This document shows positions 33,806-40,812 of a DNA stretch of 64,000 nucleotides, in pieces (the stretch's first letter is position 1; every line of letters starts with the position of its first letter). A model generated the notes under the pieces. That model saw nothing but the letters and a program-made list of their open reading frames with translations, was not told the DNA's origin and did no database searches. The stretch is taken from NCBI GenBank assembly GCA_003343905.1, contig QAKI01000043.1, forward strand, positions 142,569-206,568, in the 5' to 3' direction. Source of the stretch: Subdoligranulum variabile. Its GTDB lineage: Bacteria > Bacillota > Clostridia > Oscillospirales > Ruminococcaceae. Position numbers and translations under genes: made by a program.

Positions 33806-34387
33806 ATGAGTGCAATTTTAGCCGTCTGCGGGGAATCCTTCTGCGCGATGGTCAGCGACGGCCGCCTGGTGGAAGAACCCATCACCGGCCCCGAACCCCG
33901 GATCGTCAATGAGGATGTGCCCAAGGTGCGCAAAGTGAACCGCAACGTGCTGGTGGGCTTTGCGGGCGACGCTTTGGCCGCCGTGCAGATCATCAACGCG
34001 CTGGACGAATACGAGACCCAGTACCTTACGCTGGAAAAGATCGTCAAGATCCTTTGCAGCAAAGCGCCCTCGGTGCGGGTGCAGCCGGTGGGCGTGCGCC
34101 TGCTGGTGGGCGGTCGCAACCGCAAGGGGCAGTTCGTGCTGACCACCCTGGGCAGCGCCGAGCAGTATGTGCCCCAGGTGCAGCCCGCCCGCGCGGGCGC
34201 GTACCTGATTGAGGGCGCCTGCTCCCATACCGAGATCGCGCCCTGGCTGGAACAGGAAGTCAAGCCGCAGGCGGCCGCGTGGCGCAGCCTGGACGATATT
34301 GCCCACACGCTGGACGGCTGCATCGCCAAACTGGCCGAGCAGGACAAGAGCGTAAACACCCATTATTTCCGGGAACTGGTCATGTGA
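33806..34387 (+). CDS. Unknown protein, possibly proteasome-like Ntn fold
   Basis: 193 residues, soluble, unrecognised with certainty. The opening MSAILAVCGESFCAMVSDGR, the segment NRNVLVGFAGDALAAVQIINAL and LLVGGRNRKGQFVLTTLGSA resemble the beta-strand pattern of HslV/proteasome-type N-terminal nucleophile proteins (S-D-x-R, then G-F-A-G-D). An obvious N-terminal Thr nucleophile is missing; Ser2 or Cys8 are the only candidates. It has its own promoter and ribosome-binding site (AAAGAAGAGGA) and is followed by the mgtE leader. Confidence 0.6.
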   Translation: MSAILAVCGESFCAMVSDGRLVEEPITGPEPRIVNEDVPKVRKVNRNVLVGFAGDALAAVQIINALDEYETQYLTLEKIVKILCSKAPSVRVQPVGVRLLVGGRNRKGQFVLTTLGSAEQYVPQVQPARAGAYLIEGACSHTEIAPWLEQEVKPQAAAWRSLDDIAHTLDGCIAKLAEQDKSVNTHYFRELVM

Positions 34388-34432
34388 TGGGCAAAGCCGC
34401 CGCATTTTCTGCCGCAAAGGCGGAATTTGGGG

Positions 34433-34461
34433 TTGACGAACGGCGGCTTCGGTGGTACAGT
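34433..34461 (+). promoter_or_regulatory. Sigma-A promoter of the mgtE transcript
   Basis: TTGACG (34433-34438) and TACAGT (34456-34461), 17-nt spacer. Transcription would begin near 34468, inside or just before the early hairpin GGGCGGGC/GCCCGCCC (34464-34484). Start to mgtE is therefore a leader of about 220 nt. Confidence 0.78.
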
Positions 34462-34514
34462 AAGGGCGGGCAAAAAGCCCGCCCTGTTATTTTGCAAAAA
34501 GCGAGGTGGTTGTC

Positions 34515-34610
34515 ATGGATGCACCCAGTAGTCCCAGTCCTGTGTACCGATGCAAAAATATGGCAGCCATCCTGTTGCGTGGGGACGGGTCCAGCCGTGC
34601 GTCAGCCTGA
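34515..34610 (+). CDS. mgtE leader peptide (candidate Mg2+-sensing)
   Basis: A 31-codon frame with a good ribosome-binding site (GAGGTGG, five bases before ATG). The peptide begins MDAPSSPSPVYRCKNMAAIL. The first nine residues carry an acidic residue and three prolines, the kind of nascent chain that destabilises ribosomes at low Mg2+ in enterobacterial MgtL (MEPDPTPLP...). Codons 16-18 (ATG GCA GCC) contain the left arm of the antiterminator, so a ribosome that passes them prevents antitermination, whereas one that drops off in the proline stretch leaves it free. The stop codon sits in a small hairpin, GCGTCA/TGACGC (34600-34614). There is no sequence homology test behind this; it is inference from layout. 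Confidence 0.6.
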   Translation: MDAPSSPSPVYRCKNMAAILLRGDGSSRASA

Positions 34611-34690
34611 CGCGGGGCCGGGCTTTGCGTTGCATTGCCCCTGCGCGAAATAAAACAGCCGGCTGCCATCCGAAAGGAGGCAGCTTTTTT
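34561..34690 (+). promoter_or_regulatory. Transcription attenuator upstream of mgtE
   Basis: Terminator: GCTGCC (34662-34667), bulged A, TCC, GAAA tetraloop, GGA and GGCAGC (34679-34684), then six T (34685-34690) ending directly at the mgtE ATG. The mgtE ribosome-binding site AAGGAGG is inside the stem. Antiterminator: TGGCAGCC (34561-34568, within the leader peptide gene) is exactly complementary to GGCTGCCA (34661-34668), the left arm of the terminator. The two structures exclude each other, so this is a classical on/off leader controlling both transcription and ribosome access. Confidence 0.8.
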
Positions 34691-36052
34691 ATGTCTGATA
34701 CTGCGATCATGACCCTCAAGACCATGCTGGGCCACCTGGACGACGCCAAAAAATACCAGAGCCTGCGCGATGTGATGGAAACGCTGCCCGCCCCCGACCT
34801 GGCGGCGGTGTTTGAGGATCTACCCCCGGAAAAACTGTCGGTGCTGTTCCGCCTGTGCCCCAAGGACCTGGCGGCTGAGGTCTTTGCCAAGCTGACTTCG
34901 GAAACGCAGCAGGCGCTGATCGACGGCCTGACCGATACCGAGCTGAAAGCCGTGGTGGATGAACTGTTCGTCGATGATGCGACGGATCTGGTGGAAGAAA
35001 TGCCCGCTGGTGTCGTCAAGCGCATTCTGGCCCAGGCGGACCCCGCGACCCGCCGCATGATCAACGAACTGCTCCAGTACCCGCAGGATTCCGCCGGCGG
35101 CGTGATGACCACCGAATTCATGGAACTGCGCCCCGAAATGACGGTGGCCCGCGCCATGGAGGAGATCCGCGCCCACGGCGTGGATAAAGAGACCATCAAC
35201 AACTGCTACGTCACCGACGAGGACCGCACGCTCATCGGCGTGGTATCGCTGCGGGCGCTGGTGCTGGAAAAGGACGAGGCCCGCCCCATCCGCGATATGA
35301 TGGACGCCAACGTCGTCAGCGTCAGCACGACCACCGATCAGGAACAGGTCTCCCGTATGTTTGAAAAATACGGCTTCCTGGCCATCCCCGTGGTGGATGC
35401 CGAAAAGCGGCTGGTGGGCATCGTCACCATCGACGACGCCATTTCCATCCTGCGGGACGAAGCCAGCGAGGACTTTGCCAAGATGAACGCCCTGGCCCCG
35501 GCGGACCGCCCCTACTTCAAGCAGTCCATGTGGAGCCTGTACAAGAGCCGCGCGCCCTGGCTGATCTTCCTGATGGTCAGCGCCACCTTCTCCAGCATGG
35601 TCATCCGCAGCTATGAAAGCGCGCTGGCCGCCGTGACGGTGCTGACCGCCTACATCCCCATGCTGACCGATACCGGCGGCAACGCGGGCAGCCAGAGCAC
35701 GTCCACGATCATCCGCGGCATGGCGGTGGGGGATGTACGCCCCCGCGATCTGCCGCGCATCCTGTGGCGGGAGTTCCGCGTGGCGCTGCTGTGCGGCGGC
35801 ACGCTGGCGGTGTGCAACTTCTTCAAGCTGCTGTTCCTGGACCGGGTGCCCGCGCCGGTGGCACTGACCGTCTGCCTGACGCTGGTGGGCACGGTGCTGC
35901 TCTCCCAGTTGATCGGCGGCGCGCTGCCCGCCATTGCGGAAAAGTTCAAGATCGACCCGGCCGTCATGGCTTCGCCGCTCATCACCACCATCGTGGATAC
36001 CACCACGCTGCTGCTCTATTTCAATATCGCCAAGCTGGTGCTGCACCTTTAA
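34691..36052 (+). CDS. mgtE: MgtE-type Mg2+ channel/transporter
   Basis: 453 residues: cytosolic MgtE N-domain of helical repeats (LPAPDLAAVFEDLPPEKLSVLFRLCP ... LDDATDLVEEMP-like), a CBS-domain pair (about 135-255) that gates the channel by binding Mg2+, a plug helix, and five membrane helices with TDTGGNAGSQSTSTIIRGMA and the pore motif PLITTIVDTTTLLLYF near the C-terminus. Start at 34691, immediately after the T-tract of the attenuator. Long in-frame readthrough upstream to 34550 is not coding. It is the only gene of the transcript. Confidence 0.96.
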   Translation: MSDTAIMTLKTMLGHLDDAKKYQSLRDVMETLPAPDLAAVFEDLPPEKLSVLFRLCPKDLAAEVFAKLTSETQQALIDGLTDTELKAVVDELFVDDATDLVEEMPAGVVKRILAQADPATRRMINELLQYPQDSAGGVMTTEFMELRPEMTVARAMEEIRAHGVDKETINNCYVTDEDRTLIGVVSLRALVLEKDEARPIRDMMDANVVSVSTTTDQEQVSRMFEKYGFLAIPVVDAEKRLVGIVTIDDAISILRDEASEDFAKMNALAPADRPYFKQSMWSLYKSRAPWLIFLMVSATFSSMVIRSYESALAAVTVLTAYIPMLTDTGGNAGSQSTSTIIRGMAVGDVRPRDLPRILWREFRVALLCGGTLAVCNFFKLLFLDRVPAPVALTVCLTLVGTVLLSQLIGGALPAIAEKFKIDPAVMASPLITTIVDTTTLLLYFNIAKLVLHL

Positions 36053-36072
36053 GCCCCGGTTTGCCAAAAAAA

Positions 36073-36103
36073 GATCCCCGCCCGGTTGTTCCGGGCGGGG
36101 ATC
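36073..36103. terminator. Terminator between mgtE and galM
   Basis: Perfect 13-nt arms GATCCCCGCCCGG (36073-36085) and complement (36091-36103). The minus-strand side has seven T (36066-36072), so it mainly ends the galM transcript; it can also stop mgtE. Confidence 0.88.
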
Positions 36104-36115
36104 GCTGTTATTCGG

Positions 36116-37165
36116 TCACTGGGGCGCAATGTCGAAGCGGTAGATCGTGGTGGAGCTGTAGGGGGCGTCCGGCAGCAGCGTCGTATCCGGGAAGTCCGGG
36201 TGGTTGGGCGCGTCGGGGAACTCCTCGGTCTCCAGGCAGACGGCATCGCGTTTCTGGTAGTGGGCACCGTCCTTGCAGTCGGTGGCGGGGTTCAGGTAGT
36301 TGGCGGTGTACAGGTGCATGCCGGGCAACGTGGTCAGCACTTCCATGCGGATGCCCGTCTGCGGGCCGGTGACCCAGGCTGCGTGGCGCAGGCCGGTGTC
36401 GCGGATGATGTAGCAGTGGTCGTAGCCGCACGCCTGCTTCAGGGCAGGGTAGTCCGCTTCGATATCCAGGCCCAGGGTCTTTTCCTCGGTAAAGTCCATG
36501 GGGGTGCCCGCCACCGGGATGCGGCGGCCCGTGGGCACGCTGGTGTCGTCCGCTTCCAGGTAGGCATCGGCGTCCACACTGACGCGGTGGCCCAGCACAG
36601 TGCCGCTGTCGTGGCCGTTGAGGTTGAAGTAGCAGTGGTTCGTCAGGTTGCAGACCGTCGGGGCGTCCGTGGTGGCGGTGTAGCGGATCATCAGCCCGCT
36701 GTTCACCAGCTGATACTGGATCTCCAGATCCAGATTGCCGGGGAAGCCGTCGGTCCCGTCGGGGCTGTGGGCGGTCATCGTCACGCAGTCGCCCTCGCCG
36801 GGGGTGGGTTCCACGTCGAATACCGTGTGGTTGAACCCGTGCAGGCCGCTGTGCAGGCAGTTCCCGTTCTGGTTGGCCGTCACGTGGACGATCTCCTCAT
36901 ACAGCGGGAACTGCGCCCCGCCGATGCGGTTGGCAAACCGGCCCACCGCGGCGCCCATGCTGTCGGTGTTCAGCTCATAGTCGGCGGCGGTGGGGTAGCC
37001 CAGCGCCACGTCCACCGGGTTGCCCTTGCGGTCCTTCACCACGATCTTGTGGATCACGGCCGCGTAGGTCAGCAGATGGACTTCGATCTGGTCGTTCTTC
37101 AGCACGGCGCACTGGATGGGCGTCCCGGCTGTGGTTTTGCCGAATTCGGTGATGGAAACAGACAT
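36116..37165 (-). CDS. galM: Aldose 1-epimerase (mutarotase)
   Basis: 349 residues. Interconverts alpha and beta anomers of galactose/glucose for the Leloir pathway. Family motifs in order: LKNDQIEVHLLTYAAVIHKI, ALGYPTAADYE, GAAVGRFANRIGGAQF, CLHSGLHGFNHTVFDVE (catalytic-site His), TNHCYFNLNGH (second His) and CLETEEFPDAPNHPDFP with the catalytic Glu. Start at 37165 (MSVSITEFG) behind GAGGAGG; the upstream frame extension is the other frame of the TrpR-like gene. It follows the TrpR-like gene by two bases and is co-transcribed with it. Confidence 0.95.
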   Translation of the reverse strand: MSVSITEFGKTTAGTPIQCAVLKNDQIEVHLLTYAAVIHKIVVKDRKGNPVDVALGYPTAADYELNTDSMGAAVGRFANRIGGAQFPLYEEIVHVTANQNGNCLHSGLHGFNHTVFDVEPTPGEGDCVTMTAHSPDGTDGFPGNLDLEIQYQLVNSGLMIRYTATTDAPTVCNLTNHCYFNLNGHDSGTVLGHRVSVDADAYLEADDTSVPTGRRIPVAGTPMDFTEEKTLGLDIEADYPALKQACGYDHCYIIRDTGLRHAAWVTGPQTGIRMEVLTTLPGMHLYTANYLNPATDCKDGAHYQKRDAVCLETEEFPDAPNHPDFPDTTLLPDAPYSSTTIYRFDIAPQ

Positions 37166-37167
37166 CG

Positions 37168-37494
37168 TTATGCCTCCTCGGTGTGATCGGGTTCGGGCTG
37201 CCGGGCCAGATCGTAGCGCACGCTTTCCGCCACGCTGCCGGTGCCATAGTTGAGCATGCGGTTCACACGGCTGACCGTCGCGCTGGAAGCGCCGGTCTCG
37301 CGCCGGATCTCGCTGTACACCTTGCCCTGCAACAGGCAGGCGGCCACCGCGTAGCGTTGTTCCAGCGTGTGCAGTTCGGTGACCGCGCACAGGTCGTCAA
37401 AAAAACGGATGCATTCATCCAGGGTGTTCAGCCGCAGGATCGCTTCATACAAAGCGGTGTTGCGCGGCGTCTGGTCGGGGGTGTTCGGGCGCAT
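37168..37494 (-). CDS. TrpR-like repressor, YerC/YecD family
   Basis: 108 residues. LDECIRFFDDLCAVTELHTLEQRYAVAACLLQGKVYSEIRRETGASSATVSRVNRML is the TrpR/YerC helix-turn-helix, with GASSATVSRV as recognition helix. Members without the tryptophan pocket are DNA-binding regulators of unknown ligand. Start at 37494 (MRPNTPDQ) after AAGGAGG. It leads an operon with galM; a TGTTTAC/GTAAACA inverted pair brackets its promoter and could be its operator. Confidence 0.9.
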   Translation of the reverse strand: MRPNTPDQTPRNTALYEAILRLNTLDECIRFFDDLCAVTELHTLEQRYAVAACLLQGKVYSEIRRETGASSATVSRVNRMLNYGTGSVAESVRYDLARQPEPDHTEEA

Positions 37495-37534
37495 AGGCGC
37501 CTCCTTTTTGTCAAGATGTTTCAAGTTTGCAGTA

Positions 37535-37585
37535 TGTTTACCCATATTTTAGCAAACCTGCCCAACTTAGTCAATACTGTAAACA
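37535..37585 (-). promoter_or_regulatory. Promoter and flanking inverted repeats of the TrpR-like/galM operon
   Basis: Minus-strand TTGACT (37569-37574) and TAAAAT (37546-37551), 17-nt spacer. TGTTTAC (37535-37541) and GTAAACA (37579-37585) lie on either side of the promoter as an inverted pair 44 nt apart. Confidence 0.65.
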
Positions 37586-37626
37586 GGTAAAGCGCCGCGC
37601 CCGGCGGGATATTTGCGCCGCCCCTC

Positions 37627-37655
37627 TTGCACCTTTTGGCAAAGAACGGTATTAT
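37627..37655 (+). promoter_or_regulatory. Sigma-A promoter of the 37770 gene
   Basis: TTGCAC (37627-37632) and TATTAT (37650-37655), 17-nt spacer. Confidence 0.6.
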
Positions 37656-37769
37656 AGTAGCACTGGTGTTCCCGCGCCCTCTTTGGGGGCGTGCGGGGGC
37701 TGGCTGCTTTCGCATATTGACGCGGTCCGGACCGCGGATCTCTCTATAAAAAGAAAGGAAGGGCGTATC

Positions 37770-38156
37770 ATGCCGATCCAACTGATGATTTTTTACCGGG
37801 TGCTGGGCATCCTGCTGCTGGTGCTGTCGGTGGCCGCCGTGTGGGAAAAATACCGCACGGTACACGGCGCCACGCTGCTGCCGGGGCGCATCCTTGACTG
37901 CCGCAAGGGCGGGCGCACCAGCCCGCGCAAGGGGGCAGGCGGGTATCGCTATCTGGTCGAGATCCACGCCGGCGGCGAACGGCTGGAAATGGAAACGAAC
38001 GATTCGCTGTGGTACAGCCATGACCGTATGCAGGGCAAAAGCGTGATGGTCTGGTACAAGCCCGGCCGCCCGCTGCTGGAACGCAAGAGTTTCGGCACCG
38101 AACTGCTGGCCGTGGGGATGGCCGCGCTGGGGCTTTTCTTCCTGTTTTTGCAGTAA
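37770..38156 (+). CDS. Small membrane protein, DUF3592-like
   Basis: 128 residues: membrane helix near the N-terminus (about 8-25), a soluble beta-rich middle with GRILDCRKGG..., YRYLVEIHAGGERLEMETND and GKSVMVWYKPGRP, then a C-terminal helix (GTELLAVGMAALGLFFLFLQ). This order, with a beta-barrel-like insert that ends in V-x-V-x-Y-x-P, is like DUF3592 proteins, but the similarity is recalled and not tested. Start at 37770 behind AAGGAAGG. Function unknown. Confidence 0.7.
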   Translation: MPIQLMIFYRVLGILLLVLSVAAVWEKYRTVHGATLLPGRILDCRKGGRTSPRKGAGGYRYLVEIHAGGERLEMETNDSLWYSHDRMQGKSVMVWYKPGRPLLERKSFGTELLAVGMAALGLFFLFLQ

Positions 38157-38193
38157 AAACAGAAAAAATACCCCAAAGATTGAACCGTTGTAC

Positions 38194-38223
38194 TTGGTAT
38201 CAGGCGTGCAGTTGTGCTATACT
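38194..38223 (+). promoter_or_regulatory. Sigma-A promoter of the rmuC gene
   Basis: TTGGTA (38194-38199) and TATACT (38218-38223), 18-nt spacer; start codon 27 nt downstream. Confidence 0.6.
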
Positions 38224-38250
38224 GGGCACAAGCCGCCGGAAGGAACGTAA

Positions 38251-39615
38251 ATGGACTGGATTTTGTATGTTCTTTTGATCTTGGCGCTGGTGGGTGACGT
38301 GCTGCTGGGCGTGCTGCTGGCGCGCAGCCGCCGCCAGCCCCGGCAGGAATCGGCCGACGATTTTGTGCGTGCCATGACCCCGGTGCTGCAAAGCGAGACC
38401 GACCTGCTGGCGGAACAACTGCGCGCCATCCAGGGCGAGACCGCCCGCACAACCACCGCGAGCCTGCGGGACTTTTCCGACGTGCTGGCGGAAAACCAGC
38501 GCCAGAACGCCGCTGCCAGCACCGCGCGGCTGGATGCCATCGACCGGGCGGGCGCCGCCCGCCAGAAGGCTGCCAACGACGCGATGCTGGCCCAGTTGAC
38601 GATGCTGGAAAACCGCATCAAAAGCCTGGAGGATTCCAATGCCAACCGTTTGGAAGGCGTGCGCGGCGCGCTGGTGCAGGGGTTGAACGTGATCCGTGCC
38701 GACAACAGCAAAAAGCTGGACGAGATCCGCGGCACGGTGGAGGAGAAGTTGCAGGATACGCTGCAAAAGCGCATCAGCGATTCGTTCCGCACGGTCAGCG
38801 CCCAACTGGAACAGGTCTATAAGGGCCTGGGTGAAATGCAGACGCTGGCGGCCGATGTGGGCAGCCTCAAACAGGTATTGTCGGGGGTCAAGACCCGCGG
38901 CATCCTGGGCGAGGTGCAGTTGGGGGCCATCCTGGAACAGATCCTGGCCCCCGGGCAGTATGCCTGCAACGTGGCCACGGTGCCCGGCAGCAGCAACCGG
39001 GTGGAATTTGCCGTCAAGCTGCCGGGGCAGAGCGGCACGGTCTGGCTGCCCATTGACGCCAAATTCCCCGGCGACACCTATGCCCGCCTGCAGGCGGCCC
39101 AGCAGCGCGGCGACGCGGCGGCCACCGCCGCCATGCGCAAGGCGCTGTTCAGCGTGCTGCGGCAGGAGGCCAAGGACATCCACGAAAAATATATCGAGGT
39201 CCCCTATACCACCAGCTTCGGCATCCTGTTTCTGCCTTTTGAGGGATTGTATGCCGAGGTCGTTTCCAGCGGCGTGACCGAGATATTGCAGCGCGACTAC
39301 CAGATCACCGTGGCGGGGCCGTCCACCATGGCGGCGCTGCTCAACGCGCTGCAGATGGGCTTCCGCACGCTGGCGATCCAGAAGCGTTCCGGCGAGGTCT
39401 GGGCGGTGCTGGGGGCGGTCAAGACGGAATTTGAAAAGTTCGGCGCGGGGCTGCAGCAGATGCAGCGCCATCTGAACCAGACCGGCTCCGATCTGGAAGA
39501 ACTGATCGGGCCGCGCAGCCGCGCCATCACCCGCAAGCTGGAATCGGTCCAGCAGCTTGACCCGGACGCCGCAGCCAACGTGCTGGGGCTGGAACAGCCG
39601 GGCAAAAATGCATAG
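38251..39615 (+). CDS. rmuC: DNA recombination protein RmuC
   Basis: 454 residues: N-terminal membrane anchor (about 3-20), long coiled coil to about residue 190, then the RmuC domain (PD-(D/E)XK-like): LKQVLSGVKTRGILGEVQLGAILEQILAPGQYACNV, WLPIDAKFPGDTY, FLPFEGLYAEVV and GPSTMAALLNALQMGFRTLAIQKRSGEVW. RmuC limits recombination at inverted repeats and is thought to be a nuclease. It is followed by degV after 49 nt in the same direction. Confidence 0.95.
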   Translation: MDWILYVLLILALVGDVLLGVLLARSRRQPRQESADDFVRAMTPVLQSETDLLAEQLRAIQGETARTTTASLRDFSDVLAENQRQNAAASTARLDAIDRAGAARQKAANDAMLAQLTMLENRIKSLEDSNANRLEGVRGALVQGLNVIRADNSKKLDEIRGTVEEKLQDTLQKRISDSFRTVSAQLEQVYKGLGEMQTLAADVGSLKQVLSGVKTRGILGEVQLGAILEQILAPGQYACNVATVPGSSNRVEFAVKLPGQSGTVWLPIDAKFPGDTYARLQAAQQRGDAAATAAMRKALFSVLRQEAKDIHEKYIEVPYTTSFGILFLPFEGLYAEVVSSGVTEILQRDYQITVAGPSTMAALLNALQMGFRTLAIQKRSGEVWAVLGAVKTEFEKFGAGLQQMQRHLNQTGSDLEELIGPRSRAITRKLESVQQLDPDAAANVLGLEQPGKNA

Positions 39616-39664
39616 ACCGGCATTTGCCGTGTCAGAAACTTCTGATATCAGGGAGGAAACCACC

Positions 39665-40513
39665 ATGATCCGTATCATTACCGATTCCGCCGCCGATCTG
39701 ACGGCGCGGGACCTGGCGCAGCCCGGGGTCGTCGTCGTCCCCATGTGCATCACCTTTGCCGATGATACGACCGTCGAGGACGGCGGCCGCATGACCAAAG
39801 ACGAATTCTTTGAGCGCCTGGCGACGGACTCCCGCCTGCCGCGCACCAGCCAGCCCAGCCCGGCGGCTTTTATGGAAGCCTACGCCGACGCCGAACTGGC
39901 CGGGGATGAAGTCATCGTCATCACCATTGCGGAAAAGCTGTCCGGCACCTACCAGAGCGCCCGGCTGGCCGCCGAGGATGTGGACACCAAAGTCTACGTC
40001 GTCAACTCCGAGAGCGCGACCCAGGGCGAGGCGCTTATCGTCCGGGAAGCCGTGCGCCTGCGGGACGAGGGCCTGACGGCGGAACAGATCGTGGCAGAAC
40101 TGGAACGGTTCAAAAAGCGTGTGCGCATCGTGGCCGTGGTGGACAGCCTCAAGCACCTGCAAAAGGGCGGGCGTATCCCGGCGGCGGTGGCCATCGTCGG
40201 CGGCGCGCTGGGCATCAAGCCGGTCATTGCGGTGCAGGACAGCGCCGTTAAACTGGTGGGCAAGGGCCGCGGCCGCCCCGGCGCCATGGTCGCCATGTTC
40301 AAGCAGCTGGACGAGATGGGCGGCATCGACACCGATTACCCCTGCGCCGTGCTGTACAGCGATGAAAAGCAGATGGCGGGCCCGGTACACCACTATCTGG
40401 CGCAGAACCTGAAACTGGAGGATATCGAGACCTGCCAGATCGGCGCGACCATCGGCACCCACATCGGCCCCCGCGCGGCGGGCGTTGCCTTCGTGGCGAA
40501 AGAAACGGTCTGA
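39665..40513 (+). CDS. DegV-family fatty-acid-binding protein
   Basis: 282 residues. The DegV signature is complete: IRIITDSAADL, MTKDEFFERLATDSRLPRTSQPSPAAF, VITIAEKLSGTYQSARLAAE, ATQGEALIVREAVRL, VVDSLKHLQKGGRIPA and HIGPRAAGVAFV. DegV/FakB proteins hold a fatty acid and present it to the kinase FakA for phosphorylation and incorporation into phospholipid. No fakA is nearby. Start at 39665 behind AGGGAGGAAA. Confidence 0.95.
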   Translation: MIRIITDSAADLTARDLAQPGVVVVPMCITFADDTTVEDGGRMTKDEFFERLATDSRLPRTSQPSPAAFMEAYADAELAGDEVIVITIAEKLSGTYQSARLAAEDVDTKVYVVNSESATQGEALIVREAVRLRDEGLTAEQIVAELERFKKRVRIVAVVDSLKHLQKGGRIPAAVAIVGGALGIKPVIAVQDSAVKLVGKGRGRPGAMVAMFKQLDEMGGIDTDYPCAVLYSDEKQMAGPVHHYLAQNLKLEDIETCQIGATIGTHIGPRAAGVAFVAKETV

Positions 40514-40539
40514 GTACCCCGGACATTCCAGAAAAACAG

Positions 40540-40565
40540 CCGCGCGCCCCGGCCGGGGCGCGCGG
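40540..40565 (+). terminator. Terminator of the rmuC-degV unit
   Basis: Perfect 11-nt arms CCGCGCGCCCC (40540-40550) and complement (40555-40565), loop GGCC, then TTTT. Confidence 0.88.
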
Positions 40566-40604
40566 TTTTGTGCAGCCATCTACCTATATAAATAAAGTAT
40601 AAAG

Positions 40605-40639
40605 AGACCCGCCCCGCGGAACTTCCGCAGGGCGGGTCT
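40605..40639 (-). terminator. Terminator of the Na+-pump operon
   Basis: Arms AGACCCGCCCCGCGGAA (40605-40621) and TTCCGCAGGGCGGGTCT (40623-40639) with one mismatch, followed on the minus strand by CTTTATAC. Confidence 0.75.
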
Positions 40640-40661
40640 TGTTATAGTTGTGGGGGAAGGG

Positions 40662-40799
40662 TCACTTCTTGTCCTCGCGGGGAGAGGTGACTTTATTCAG
40701 CAGGTAGACGGCCAGAATGATAACGCCGATCACCAGGAAGATGCCCAGCATACCCACCAGCAGCATGGGCAGCGTCGTGGAAAGGGATGCAAAATTCAT
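40662..40799 (-). CDS. Mini OadG-like Na+-pump gamma subunit
   Basis: A 45-residue protein, MNFASLSTTLPMLLVGMLGI followed by a continuous hydrophobic helix and the charged end NKVTSPREDKK. It has the layout of the decarboxylase gamma subunit (OadG/GcdG): N-terminal outside, one helix with the LLxGMxGIFLVI motif, short tail inside, but lacks the longer soluble C-terminal region of classic OadG. It follows the beta-subunit gene by 13 nt behind AAGGAGG and is missed by automatic minimum-length filters. Confidence 0.85.
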   Translation of the reverse strand: MNFASLSTTLPMLLVGMLGIFLVIGVIILAVYLLNKVTSPREDKK

Positions 40800-40812
40800 A
40801 CAAAACGCCTCC

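Noticed and set aside
34464..34690. M-box (ykoK) Mg2+ riboswitch before mgtE
   Set aside because: The conserved M-box blocks are not recognisable, and the leader is better explained by a translated short frame with antiterminator and terminator arms. A model search could still overturn this.
34550..34690. N-terminal extension of MgtE by 47 residues
   Set aside because: The frame is open but consists of leader sequence with the antiterminator and terminator hairpins; the ribosome-binding site AAGGAGG lies just before 34691 and MgtE proteins start there.
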